From NCBI GenBank assembly GCA_016710935.1, contig JADJTY010000012.1, forward strand, positions 310,001 through 374,000: a stretch of DNA of 64,000 nt, written 5' to 3'. The notes below the pieces were generated by a model. That model made no database searches and was not told the origin of the DNA. It saw only the letters and a list, made by a program, of their open reading frames with translations. This DNA is from Chitinophagaceae bacterium (lineage in GTDB: Bacteria; Bacteroidota; Bacteroidia; Chitinophagales; Chitinophagaceae). Position numbers and translations under genes: made by a program. This document shows, one piece after another, positions 56,223 through 64,000 of the stretch; the stretch's first letter is position 1; the number at the start of each line of letters is the position of its first letter.

Positions 56223-56230
56223 CAAATATA
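56223..56230 (-). promoter_or_regulatory. -7 box TATATTTG of the GNAT gene
   Basis: Exact TAnnTTTG match 17 bases before the ATG at 56205; leader of about 12 bases. Confidence 0.5.
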
Positions 56231-56423
56231 ATAAAGCCCGGATACTTAGCCTTTTCAAATATTTACAAACACTATTGTTGGGCTAAATGCGTTATGCAAA
56301 GGCAGTATTGCTCATTAATACAGCATCTGTTAGCAAAACAGCTATAGACCAGGATTGAAATATTTAACCGCAAAACTTATAATATTACTTATTTAATCTA
56401 AATTTATAATACAATTAAAATCG

Positions 56424-57020
56424 ATGAAAAAAACCATCATGTATTCAGTGATCGCTGTTGTAGCATTAATGGCATCCTGTTCTAAAACAGATCCCACACC
56501 CGTTCCGCCACCTCCACCACCACCTGTTGATCCTTGTTTAGGAGTAACCATTACACCGGTTGCAGCGCTTACGCATACGATAACGGGTCAAAGCCTTGGA
56601 ACCATTACGGTTACTTCACCCATTGGCTCCGGGTTTACGTACAGTATTACCGGTGTACCTTATCAGCCCTCAGTAAACTTTTTTGGCCTTGCGGCAGGCA
56701 ATTATACCATTAGCGTTAAAAATGCAAGTAACTGTGTAGGTACTAAAACAGTGACCATTAACGGTTATGGTCCAAAATTTTATGCAGTACGTACCATCGT
56801 CAATGGCTACTGCGGGCCCTGCCATTTGAATGGTGCGATAAGCGGTGGTAAAAATTTTGATGCAGATACGGACGTTGTAAACTCATGGGACCGGATTAAG
56901 ATAAGAGCCGTTGATGGTATTCCTTCCTTTATGCCCGAAGCCCCCAATGCTCAATTAACAGCTATCGACAAACAAAAAATTGTTGACTGGGTGAATGCAG
57001 GTCACCGTATAACAGATTAA
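56424..57020 (+). CDS. Lipoprotein with c-type heme motif
   Basis: 198 residues. Lipobox ALMASC with Cys19 as the lipid-carrying residue, then a Pro-rich linker with nine near-consecutive Pro. About 40-112 resembles SprB-type repeats (TYSITGVPYQ to AAGNYTISVKNASNCVG). The C-terminal part has a CGPCH heme-attachment motif (about 133-137) and a likely axial Met in PSFMPEA, so a small cytochrome c domain. It is expected on the outer face of a membrane, in electron transfer. Convergent with the DUF1501/DUF1800 pair across a shared terminator. Confidence 0.83.
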   Translation: MKKTIMYSVIAVVALMASCSKTDPTPVPPPPPPPVDPCLGVTITPVAALTHTITGQSLGTITVTSPIGSGFTYSITGVPYQPSVNFFGLAAGNYTISVKNASNCVGTKTVTINGYGPKFYAVRTIVNGYCGPCHLNGAISGGKNFDADTDVVNSWDRIKIRAVDGIPSFMPEAPNAQLTAIDKQKIVDWVNAGHRITD

Positions 57021-57040
57021 AAAATAAAAAAAAATACAAC

Positions 57041-57075
57041 AAAACCGCCCCTACACATTGTAGGGGCGGTTTTTT
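57041..57075. terminator. Bidirectional terminator between the lipoprotein and DUF1501 genes
   Basis: AAAACCGCCCCTAC (57041-57054) pairs perfectly with the 14 bases 57060-57073 around an ACATT loop. A run of six T follows on the plus strand and of four on the minus strand. Confidence 0.93.
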
Positions 57076-57093
57076 ATTGCGTATAAATTTGGT

Positions 57094-58686
57094 TTACCTC
57101 ACTTTCATCATTGGCCGTACCTGTTGTTTGGTACCATTTTGCAAACGGGCATAATATACACCTGTTGGCAGATGAGAACCATCAAAAACAACAGTTTGCC
57201 GGGATGCAGTGGGGAATTCTGTTTCTAACAGGTTTACCAGCAGCCTGCCTGCTGTATCCATTATCTGAATTAAAGTATGGCCGCCATCTGTATTAAATTC
57301 TATAGTTGTTTTATTGGTGAATGGATTTGGATAATTGGTTATTAAAGTACTGCCCGAAGGAGACGGCGGAGGAGCCGCAACTTTGCAGGTATTCCCTTTA
57401 ATTAAAGGCAGATCCTGTAATTGGCCATTGACGTTGGGCGGGAATAATGCCTGAACCGTTGCTTTTGGAAGACAGAACCACTTTTCCAGGATGGTGGAAT
57501 AAATACTTCTGAAATCGTATTGCATGGGCACATTATCATTTACTGTTGCTACCGGTTGTATGGTTGGGTTATCACCCAATACGCCTCCATCTACAGGTTT
57601 ACCAAAAACAAAAAGCGGCGCTGCCGATCCATGATCAGTACCTACACTGCTGTTGCTCTTTACCCTTCTTCCAAATTCACTGAAAGTCATACCAACCACA
57701 CGGTCCTCAATTTCTAAAAACTTCAGATCATCCTGGAAAGCTTTTATGGCAGCACTAACACGGCCAAGTAAATTTGCATGGTTACCTATCGTGGTATCGG
57801 TTGTTGTTGTTTGCAGGCTATGTGTATCAAAACCTCCAAAGCTTACCATGTACACCCGGGTTTGCAAACCTCCTTTTATCAACCGGGCTACTATTTTTAA
57901 CTGATCGGCAAGGCTGTTGTTTGCCGGATAAGGATTTTGCTGGGTAACCCTGGCTGCAGCTGCGGAAATGGTGCTGCTGTATTGTTGTGTTTGTTTTGCT
58001 ATGGTGCGTATAAAATTTAATTCTTTACCGGCTTTTGTTCCCGGAACCGGGTCATTAGTTCCGTTTATCAACTGGTAAAAAGAAGTAGCGCTGGTAATGC
58101 TCATCGCCATGTTTACAGTTGGGCCCTGGGTTGTTAAACTGGCAGTAGAACCTATTTGTATGGCCAAAGGATCTGGTGTAGCGGTATTTGGATAACCCGT
58201 TGGAAAATTGGGGTACTCATAATTTAAATAGCGCCCTGCCCAACCGGTATATACTTCCTGGTTGCTGTTGCTCGATGTCATCCAGATATCAGTTGCCCTG
58301 AAATGTGAAAAATTAGGTTGGGGATATCCAACTGCCTGAACAATTTTTAACCTGGATTCATTATACATGGTTTGAAGGCCTGTCATACTGGGATGAAGAC
58401 CCGAGTTTGCATATCCATTTAACTTTAAAATACTGTTTTCAGGAATAGCAATATTGGTACGTGCTGCATTATATAAATTGTATGTGCTGATCGGTATTAC
58501 CATATTTAAACCATCATTACCGCCGGATAGCTGCACAATCACCAGTACATGGTCTGTATCTGTTGCGCCGCCCATTAATGCCCTTACCAGCGGCGAATTT
58601 TCATTTAATGCTTTTACAGCATAACCACTGATTAAAGCAGGTAATGCAACTGCAGCCGATTTTCCTAAAAATTCTCTACGTTTCAT
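57094..58686 (-). CDS. DUF1501 family protein with type IX sorting domain
   Basis: 530 residues from MKRREFLGKSAAVALPALI, a twin-arginine-like signal (RREFL). Core motifs VLVIVQLSGGNDGLNMV, NFSHFRATDIWMT, MVSFGGFDTHSLQ, MTFSEFGRRVKSN and GTDHGSAAPLFVFG place it in the sulfatase/alkaline-phosphatase-like DUF1501 family. C-terminus from TNYPNPFTNKTTIEF is a type IX sorting domain. It always seems to pair with DUF1800, as here. Substrate unknown; a secreted hydrolase is likely. Confidence 0.9.
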   Translation of the reverse strand: MKRREFLGKSAAVALPALISGYAVKALNENSPLVRALMGGATDTDHVLVIVQLSGGNDGLNMVIPISTYNLYNAARTNIAIPENSILKLNGYANSGLHPSMTGLQTMYNESRLKIVQAVGYPQPNFSHFRATDIWMTSSNSNQEVYTGWAGRYLNYEYPNFPTGYPNTATPDPLAIQIGSTASLTTQGPTVNMAMSITSATSFYQLINGTNDPVPGTKAGKELNFIRTIAKQTQQYSSTISAAAARVTQQNPYPANNSLADQLKIVARLIKGGLQTRVYMVSFGGFDTHSLQTTTTDTTIGNHANLLGRVSAAIKAFQDDLKFLEIEDRVVGMTFSEFGRRVKSNSSVGTDHGSAAPLFVFGKPVDGGVLGDNPTIQPVATVNDNVPMQYDFRSIYSTILEKWFCLPKATVQALFPPNVNGQLQDLPLIKGNTCKVAAPPPSPSGSTLITNYPNPFTNKTTIEFNTDGGHTLIQIMDTAGRLLVNLLETEFPTASRQTVVFDGSHLPTGVYYARLQNGTKQQVRPMMKVR

Positions 58687-58797
58687 ATAAAAAAATTTAT
58701 AACAGAAATTAGTATTTTTCGTGAATAGTAAACAGTCAATCGTACATCTCAAGGCAACATGTGCTCAACTCACGTCTCACCACTCATGACTCACTTT

Positions 58798-60480
58798 TTA
58801 ACTCAACTGATATTCACTCAAATTCATCAAATACCTGAACAGATCCCTCAACCTTACATTTACAATATTAAAATTGGCAACCGTGGGGTTGGCTATATAA
58901 GCACTCCAGGCATTAGTCCAGTAATAATCGTACTGTTGCCCGCTTAACAACATTTGTGTTTTCATCTGCTGTTTTACCTGCGGCGATATAGTCATGCGGT
59001 ATAAATATTTCAATGCTTCATCAACCAGGTCATTGGGGTTACCCGGGTTGGTAAGCGTTTTAGCATACGCAACAAAATCAAACTGCATTCTAAAACCATT
59101 TCTTAAATAACCGGTACTGGTCATAATATCGGTGTACTGGTTTCTTTTTGGTAAAGAGTCGGTAGTGATCCATATTTCATGAAAAGAAGGCTCCTGGTAA
59201 TAGGCCGGCATTCCTGCCACATTTGGCGGGTCATGCAGATCAAGCCCCATTAAAAACATAAAAGCATACAAGGTATTCCAATGCCCGTAACTGGTGTTCC
59301 AGTCGGATGCAAGCGGCATGTTCACATTATATTCACGCATGGAACCTATTACAATATCTACCGGTGATTTGATAATGCAATTTTGATTCAGTACATCATA
59401 AAAATGTTCACTTTTAAACAGTGCATTCAATACAGGCTTTATTTCATAATTATTGCTGCGGAAAATATCAGCCAACGGGGTTATTACATTTGCTTCGGTA
59501 GCGGCATCAATCTCATAATACACAAACCAGCGGTAAAATTTACGAACAATATATTTTGCCACTTCATGCTGGGCAAAAATCATATTCAGCAAATCATTAA
59601 GTTCAAGGTCTCCGGCGGTTGCACCGGTTCTTCCGGGAATTACGGTATTATTGTAAAAAGAAGAAAAGGTTTTGGCTACGGTACTATGCCTGGCAGGGTT
59701 AAAAACAGTTTGATAGGTGTTTAAATTTACCTGCCAACCTGTTAATACTTTGGCGGCTTCTTTTACATCTGCTTCGGTGTATTTACTATCAGGGCCCTTG
59801 CCTACTGTAAATAATTCCTGTAATTCCCTTGCATAGTTTTCATCGGGTGCTGTGGCAGTGTTCAGGTATCCGTTTAAATAACGCAGCATGGCCATATCCA
59901 ATGTTAAATCCTTAACCATTTGCTTATAATTACCCAAACAATCTTGTCTGATGGTTGTTTGCTGTTTATAAATTAAATTGGCAAAGCCTACTTCATTTGA
60001 TTCATTTCCAAAATTATCTACCAACAAAAAAGTCATTTTTTCCCTGATACTCCGGTCTTGATTTATCATCACCCCGGTCCACCATTTTTTGTATGATGCC
60101 CTTCGCTGAGCCTGTACTGTGCCATCATTATTGATGTCATTTACCCAGGTAGTTCCCTGTGCAATATTTGCATCGGGTGTACCAGGCTGGGTAGAAGTTG
60201 TATATTCTTTAACCGGTGGTAACGGATCGGGGGCAGTGGGGTTCAGCAATTCATCCACCGCCTGGTTCATGGTTCTGGATGTAAAATAATCCACATCGGC
60301 TTTTTTAGCTCCAAACATGGTTCTTTTCAAAAGATGAATCACTTCATTGGTACCCCAGGGGCCAGTGTAGGGATTAATACCACTTAATGTACGAGCCGGA
60401 GATACTATTTGGCTTGTTTTTTTTTGAGCAGGTAATTTCTTTTTAGGTTTACCCACTGTCAGAAAGTCTCTTCTGTTCAT
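58798..60480 (-). CDS. DUF1800 family protein
   Basis: 560 residues. N-terminus MNRRDFLTV has an RRDFL motif like a Tat signal but lacks a clear hydrophobic core; the first 60 residues are basic and Pro-rich. Family features: HLLKRTMFGAKKADVDYF, EKMTFLLVDNFG, DENYARELQELFTVGKG, AAKVLTGWQVN and GLDLHDPPNVAGMPAY. Upstream of and co-directional with DUF1501. Function unknown; the pair is typical of secreted enzymes in Bacteroidota and Planctomycetota. Confidence 0.9.
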   Translation of the reverse strand: MNRRDFLTVGKPKKKLPAQKKTSQIVSPARTLSGINPYTGPWGTNEVIHLLKRTMFGAKKADVDYFTSRTMNQAVDELLNPTAPDPLPPVKEYTTSTQPGTPDANIAQGTTWVNDINNDGTVQAQRRASYKKWWTGVMINQDRSIREKMTFLLVDNFGNESNEVGFANLIYKQQTTIRQDCLGNYKQMVKDLTLDMAMLRYLNGYLNTATAPDENYARELQELFTVGKGPDSKYTEADVKEAAKVLTGWQVNLNTYQTVFNPARHSTVAKTFSSFYNNTVIPGRTGATAGDLELNDLLNMIFAQHEVAKYIVRKFYRWFVYYEIDAATEANVITPLADIFRSNNYEIKPVLNALFKSEHFYDVLNQNCIIKSPVDIVIGSMREYNVNMPLASDWNTSYGHWNTLYAFMFLMGLDLHDPPNVAGMPAYYQEPSFHEIWITTDSLPKRNQYTDIMTSTGYLRNGFRMQFDFVAYAKTLTNPGNPNDLVDEALKYLYRMTISPQVKQQMKTQMLLSGQQYDYYWTNAWSAYIANPTVANFNIVNVRLRDLFRYLMNLSEYQLS

Positions 60481-60634
60481 AGCAGTTAATTTGGTGACTA
60501 TGATTTATAAGCTAATTACGACTAAATTGATTTAGTAAAGTTTAATTAGGGAGGAAATTTTTTATTACCGGATTCCACACCTGCACATAACGCTGCCCGG
60601 GTAATTTTATTTTATTGGATTAAAGATATCATTA

Positions 60635-61813
60635 TTATTGAATATTCTCAATAATTCCGGCAATACCCTGGCCGCCGCCAACACAGGCAGTAACAATACC
60701 GTATTTTTTATTCAGCCTTTTCAGGTCATGGGTAAGCTGTATGGTGAGTTTGCAACCGGTACAGCCCAGTGGATGACCCAGCGCAATAGCTCCGCCATTA
60801 ATGTTTACAATATCCGGGTTCAGCTCCAATGTTCTTATTACGGCCAATGCCTGGGAGGCAAAAGCTTCGTTCAGTTCAAAAAGATCAATTTGAGAGAGGT
60901 TCATACCTGCCTGTTTTAAAACCTTGGGTACAGCCTCAACGGGGCCTACACCCATAATGCGTGGGTGCACACCGGCGCTGGCGCAATTCACCAAACGGGC
61001 AATGGGTTTTAATCCCAGTTCGTTTATCATTTTTTCGCTCATCACAATTACAAAAGCGGCTCCATCGCTGGTTTGGGATGAGTTACCGGCAGTTACCGAA
61101 CCACCCATGGCAAAGGCAGGTTTTAATTTTGCCAATCCTTCCGGAGAGGTATCGGCTCTAACACCTTCATCTGTATCAACTATAAAATCACGTTTTTGCT
61201 TTTTGCCTTTTGCATCTAAATAAACTTCGTTCACTGTTATGGGTAAAATGCCCGATTTAAAATATCCTTCCTTAATGGCATTACCAGCCTTTACATGGCT
61301 GTTATAACTGAATAGATCCTGGTCTTCCCTGCTTACATTATATTCTTTAGCAACTGCTTCTGCAGTTAAACCCATACCCAAATAATAATCGGGCTCTGTT
61401 TCAGCAATGGTAAAAGACGGTACCACTTTCCAACCTGCAGTGGGCACCAGGCTCATGCTTTCGGTACCGCCTGCAATGATGCATTCGGCCATACCGCTCC
61501 TGATCTTTGCAGTAGCCATGGCAATACTTTCCAGTCCGCTGGCGCAATACCGGTTAATGGTAATGCCCGGCGCATGAATACCTACTGCTCTTGCAGATAT
61601 CATCCTGCCTACCTGTAAGCCTTGCTCAGCCTCGGGTACAGCATTACCTACAATTACATCATCCACTCTTTTTACATCAAGCTGTGGCACGGTTGACAGC
61701 AAACCCCTGATCACATCTACTGCCAGATCATCGGGCCTGTAAAAACGAAATCCGCCTTTTTTACTTTTGGTAATGGCTGTTCTGTATCCTGCTACGATGT
61801 ATGCTTCCTGCAT
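60635..61813 (-). CDS. Acetyl-CoA C-acyltransferase (thiolase)
   Basis: 392 residues. Acyl-accepting Cys in [11 protein letters not shown] (about 89-93), the His motif [17 protein letters not shown] and the second catalytic Cys in [16 protein letters not shown] is also present. Works in fatty acid beta-oxidation (FadA type) or acetoacetyl-CoA formation. Its transcript probably starts near 61923 and carries a leader of about 110 bases with a 13-bp hairpin. Confidence 0.94.
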   Translation of the reverse strand: MQEAYIVAGYRTAITKSKKGGFRFYRPDDLAVDVIRGLLSTVPQLDVKRVDDVIVGNAVPEAEQGLQVGRMISARAVGIHAPGITINRYCASGLESIAMATAKIRSGMAECIIAGGTESMSLVPTAGWKVVPSFTIAETEPDYYLGMGLTAEAVAKEYNVSREDQDLFSYNSHVKAGNAIKEGYFKSGILPITVNEVYLDAKGKKQKRDFIVDTDEGVRADTSPEGLAKLKPAFAMGGSVTAGNSSQTSDGAAFVIVMSEKMINELGLKPIARLVNCASAGVHPRIMGVGPVEAVPKVLKQAGMNLSQIDLFELNEAFASQALAVIRTLELNPDIVNINGGAIALGHPLGCTGCKLTIQLTHDLKRLNKKYGIVTACVGGGQGIAGIIENIQ

Positions 61814-61834
61814 GGTGATATAAGTTCATTGTTA

Positions 61835-61889
61835 ATGGTTCATAGTTGATGGTTAAGGCAGGTTATAATTTCTATGAACTATGAACCAT
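61835..61889. repeat. Hairpin in the thiolase leader
   Basis: ATGGTTCATAGTT (61835-61847) and AACTATGAACCAT (61877-61889) are perfect 13-bp arms with a 29-base loop. It lies 22-76 bases upstream of the thiolase start, downstream of the -7 box. Confidence 0.75.
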
Positions 61890-61928
61890 CTGCTATTAAC
61901 CAAAAAGGTTGTTTATGCAACTTTATAT

Positions 61929-61936
61929 CAAAGGTA
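61929..61936 (-). promoter_or_regulatory. -7 box TACCTTTG for the thiolase gene
   Basis: Exact TAnnTTTG match, 116 bases upstream of the thiolase start, back to back with the toxin-antitoxin promoter (22 bases apart). Confidence 0.5.
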
Positions 61937-61957
61937 AATAAATGAAGCTAAAAAATG

Positions 61958-61965
61958 TATTTTTG
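61958..61965 (+). promoter_or_regulatory. -7 box TATTTTTG for the toxin-antitoxin-pyrD unit
   Basis: Exact TAnnTTTG match, 13 bases before the antitoxin ATG at 61979. Confidence 0.5.
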
Positions 61966-61978
61966 TAAAAACAAAAAA

Positions 61979-62206
61979 ATGGAAGAATTAATCACCATAA
62001 AAATTAAAGATAAGAAAGCCAAAAAAGTAATTGAAAGCCTCGAAGAAATTAAGTTTATACAGGTTGTAAGAGATCCGCTTTTAGGTTTAACACCAAAGAA
62101 AAAAAAACAGGCTAAAGATTTTTTATCTGCCTTAAAGCAGGCAAAACTGGCCGAGCAGGGTAAAATAAAATTAAAAACTTTAGATCAGTTAATTAATGAA
62201 CTCTGA
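61979..62206 (+). CDS. Antitoxin-like small protein
   Basis: 75 residues from MEELITIKI. A short beta N-terminus (EELITIKIKDKKAKKVIESLEEI) is followed by a Lys-rich helix and an amphipathic C-terminal helix (IKLKTLDQLINEL), a layout fitting DUF2683-type antitoxins that wrap RelE toxins. It overlaps the toxin start by 11 bases, typical of type II toxin-antitoxin pairs. The upstream in-frame ATG at 61955 precedes the -7 box. Confidence 0.75.
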   Translation: MEELITIKIKDKKAKKVIESLEEIKFIQVVRDPLLGLTPKKKKQAKDFLSALKQAKLAEQGKIKLKTLDQLINEL

Positions 62207-62528
62207 ATTTATAATCCGCACTTCAGAAATTTTTGACAAGTCAGTTAAAAAGCTTTTTAAAAAGTACCCCTCTCTTATAAAGGATTTACAAATACTTAAA
62301 GCCGAATTATTAAAAAATCCGGTAGCAGGAATTCCTTTAGGTAAAGATTGTTATAAAATAAGGATGACGATATCTTCCAAAAATAAAGGTAAAAGTGGCG
62401 GTGCAAGAGTCATTACTTATGTAAAAATCCAGCATAAATTAATTATTTTATTAGATGTATTTGACAAGGCAGATAAAGAATCCATCACTGAAAAAGAATT
62501 AGCAACACTTATAAAAAAGGCAGAATAA
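62196..62528 (+). CDS. RelE/ParE-superfamily toxin
   Basis: 110 residues. RelE-like pattern: SEIFDKSVKKLFKKYPSLIKD helices, then GKDCYKIRMTI, GGARVITYVKI and LIILLDVFDKADKESI, the strand series of the fold. Homologues usually cleave mRNA at the ribosome. Only two bases separate its stop from the pyrD start, so pyrD expression may depend on the toxin-antitoxin promoter. Confidence 0.85.
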   Translation: MNSEFIIRTSEIFDKSVKKLFKKYPSLIKDLQILKAELLKNPVAGIPLGKDCYKIRMTISSKNKGKSGGARVITYVKIQHKLIILLDVFDKADKESITEKELATLIKKAE

Positions 62529-62530
62529 GT

Positions 62531-63640
62531 ATGTACAAGCTTTTGCGTTCTTTCCTTTTTTTATTTGATCCCGAATGGGTTCATTATTTTTCAATGAATG
62601 GATTGAAGTTTTTGTGCAGCGTTCCCGGAGTAAAAAAGCTGATAGCTACAAGCTTCAAGCCCCGTCCGAACGGGTTATCCGGACGGGCACAAGGAGCCAA
62701 GCCTTACGAATTTTTAGGTATTCAATTTCCTAACCGTGTTGGTCTGGGCGCCGGCTTTGATAAAAATGCAAAATACCTGAACGAGTTGGAAGCTTTGGGT
62801 TTTGGTTTTGTTGAAATTGGTACTGTAACTCCGCTACCGCAGGCCGGAAACGATAAACCCCGGTTATTTCGTTTGCCAAAAGATAAAGCACTTATTAACC
62901 GTATGGGATTTAATAATGATGGCGTTGCGGCAATTGCCAAAAGATTGGCGTCTTGGAAATTAGAAGCTGAACAACAAGCATCTACTCAACCAGGGGGCGC
63001 TGCTGGTAAACAACGGTTAATCATCGGTGGCAATATTGGCAAAAACAAAATAACTGCCAATGAAGATGCCTGGAAAGATTACGAAACCTGTTTTACAGCC
63101 CTGTATGATTATGTAGATTATTTTGTGGTGAATGTGAGTAGTCCGAATACGCCGGGCCTGAGAGCATTGCAGGAGAAGGATGCGTTGCATAAAATTTTAA
63201 CGAACCTGCAAATGCAAAATGAAAAATGCAATACTTCTACAGGCTCAGGACCAAAGCCGATCCTTTTAAAAATAGCTCCGGATCTAAATACTGAACAAAT
63301 TGATGATGTGATTGCACTGGCCCTCGAAATAAAATTAGATGGACTTGTTGCTTCTAATACCACAATAAGCAGAGACCAACTCCTGACTCCTGACTCCCGA
63401 CTAACGGCTATAGGTGCTGGTGGCCTTAGCGGCTTGCCCGTAAAAGCAAGAAGCACGGAAATAGTAAGGTATATATATCAAAGATCTAACGGGCAGATCC
63501 CCATTATCGCAAGTGGGGGTATCTTTACCGGTGCCGATGCAAAAGAAAAGATTGATGCCGGAGCATCATTGGTACAGGTATGGACCGGTTTTATTTATGA
63601 AGGGCCCGGTATTGTTAAACAAATTAGCAAATCACTTTAA
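62531..63640 (+). CDS. pyrD: Dihydroorotate dehydrogenase (quinone), class 2
   Basis: 369 residues. N-terminal membrane-associating helix (LLRSFLFLFDPEWVHYFSM), FMN barrel with NRVGLGAGFDKNAKYL, IGTVTPLPQAGNDKPRLFR, NRMGFNNDGV, the catalytic-loop VNVSSPNTPGLRALQ with Ser as in class 2, and IIASGGIFTGADA. Oxidises dihydroorotate with quinone at the inner membrane. Odd features: PRPNGLSGRAQGAK (about 45-58) is encoded by a family B palindrome, and QLLTPDSRLT by a simple ACTCCTGACTCC repeat. Confidence 0.94.
   Translation: MYKLLRSFLFLFDPEWVHYFSMNGLKFLCSVPGVKKLIATSFKPRPNGLSGRAQGAKPYEFLGIQFPNRVGLGAGFDKNAKYLNELEALGFGFVEIGTVTPLPQAGNDKPRLFRLPKDKALINRMGFNNDGVAAIAKRLASWKLEAEQQASTQPGGAAGKQRLIIGGNIGKNKITANEDAWKDYETCFTALYDYVDYFVVNVSSPNTPGLRALQEKDALHKILTNLQMQNEKCNTSTGSGPKPILLKIAPDLNTEQIDDVIALALEIKLDGLVASNTTISRDQLLTPDSRLTAIGAGGLSGLPVKARSTEIVRYIYQRSNGQIPIIASGGIFTGADAKEKIDAGASLVQVWTGFIYEGPGIVKQISKSL
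62659..62688. repeat. Palindromic repeat (family B) inside pyrD
   Basis: CCCGTCCG (62661-62668) and CGGACGGG (62680-62687) are perfect 8-bp arms with an 11-base loop, read in frame by pyrD. Related to 5246-5277 and 53134-53154. Confidence 0.8.
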
Positions 63641-63646
63641 TCAAAC

Positions 63647-64000
63647 ATGGAACATTTATTTACCTCGGAAAGTATCATTAGTTTTTTAATCCTTGTTGTA
63701 CTGGAAGTGGTACTGGGTATTGATAACGTGATTTTTGTCAGCATCATACTGAATCGGTTACAAAAAATAAAGGATCAGAAAAAAGCCCGCCGCCTATGGA
63801 TGATAACCGGTATCCTTTCACGCAGTTTATTATTAATGGGTTTGGGTTGGCTCCTCTCTCAAAAAGGAAAAGCCGTATTTACGCTTTTTAACAAAGGATT
63901 TGACCTGGCAAGTATTGTAATGCTGGCTGGTGGTTTATTCCTTATTTATAAATCGGTAATGGAAATACACCATAAGTTGGAGGGAGAAGACCCCAATGCA
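63647..64000 (+). CDS. TerC-family membrane protein (C-terminus cut by window edge)
   Basis: The first 118 residues are visible. MEHLFTSESIISFLILVVLE and VVLGIDNVIFVSIIL carry the TerC signature (E-x3-GIDN), followed by RLWMITGILSRSLLLMG and LAGGLFLIYKSVMEIH. TerC proteins are linked to metal (manganese, calcium) export or tellurite resistance. It starts six bases after the pyrD stop. Confidence 0.9.
   Translation, partial: MEHLFTSESIISFLILVVLEVVLGIDNVIFVSIILNRLQKIKDQKKARRLWMITGILSRSLLLMGLGWLLSQKGKAVFTLFNKGFDLASIVMLAGGLFLIYKSVMEIHHKLEGEDPNA

Overview
The window reads as a chromosome segment of a Bacteroidota bacterium, most likely of the order Chitinophagales (family Chitinophagaceae or close). 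The evidence is the gene families: type IX secretion (a PorT-like protein plus several secreted proteins with type IX C-terminal sorting domains), atpD-atpC as a separate pair, a Bacteroidota-type dcw cluster without ftsZ in view, and TonB-dependent uptake. Promoter-like motifs of the form TAnnTTTG, the Bacteroidota -7 box, occur in place of classical -10 boxes. MurE carries the DNPR motif, so the cell wall is probably of the meso-diaminopimelate type. The taxonomic placement is inference; no search was run.

Layout. 1-13743 is a division and cell-wall (dcw) cluster, all on the minus strand, in transcription order mraZ, rsmH, an FtsL-like gene, ftsI, murE, mraY, murD, ftsW, murG, murC, ftsQ and the first codons of ftsA. 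Its leader holds a three-box site that looks like an MraZ operator. A 498-base non-coding stretch with DnaA-box-like sequences follows, then an orphan sensor histidine kinase. 15.7-17.3 kb holds YqgE and a lysophospholipid-type acyltransferase. 17.4-22.2 kb holds atpC-atpD and the glycerol genes glpF and glpK, with an unknown secreted protein between the last two. 22.4-28.6 kb covers an unusual Arg/His/Trp-rich exported protein, a TonB receptor with a small Cys/His-rich partner, a PepSY membrane protein, a PAP2 phosphatase and DUF2721. 28.6-33.4 kb has DUF983, a GxxExxY gene flanked by inverted repeats, SemiSWEET, a frameshifted ABC exporter and ComM/YifB. 33.6-39 kb is an envelope island (type IX cargo, OmpA, DUF3179 and a DUF3179 remnant). 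39-46.5 kb has a short MutS relative, dihydroorotase, a frameshifted RemB-like outer-membrane protein, PorT, UbiE, EngB and a YkuK-like RNase H fold protein. 46.8-56.2 kb has a secreted metalloprotease, small housekeeping genes, a GbsR/MarR-type regulator, pdhC, dnaX and a GNAT enzyme. 56.4-64 kb has a heme-motif lipoprotein, the DUF1501/DUF1800 pair, a thiolase, a RelE-type toxin-antitoxin pair directly upstream of pyrD, and the start of a TerC protein.

The most striking non-gene signal is a set of short GC-rich palindromic repeats of several families. They lie between genes and also, in frame, inside essential genes (rsmH, pyrD, the start of murG, the end of ftsW). Two perfect inverted copies bracket the ftsW/murG junction. 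The second is a roughly 510-base cassette that holds only a PD-(D/E)XK-type GxxExxY gene and is bounded by 14-base perfect terminal inverted repeats. The third is a recurring arrangement in which a -7 box lies only 4-6 bases before the start codon, which implies leaderless mRNAs. No rRNA, tRNA, CRISPR array, integrase or transposase was recognised.
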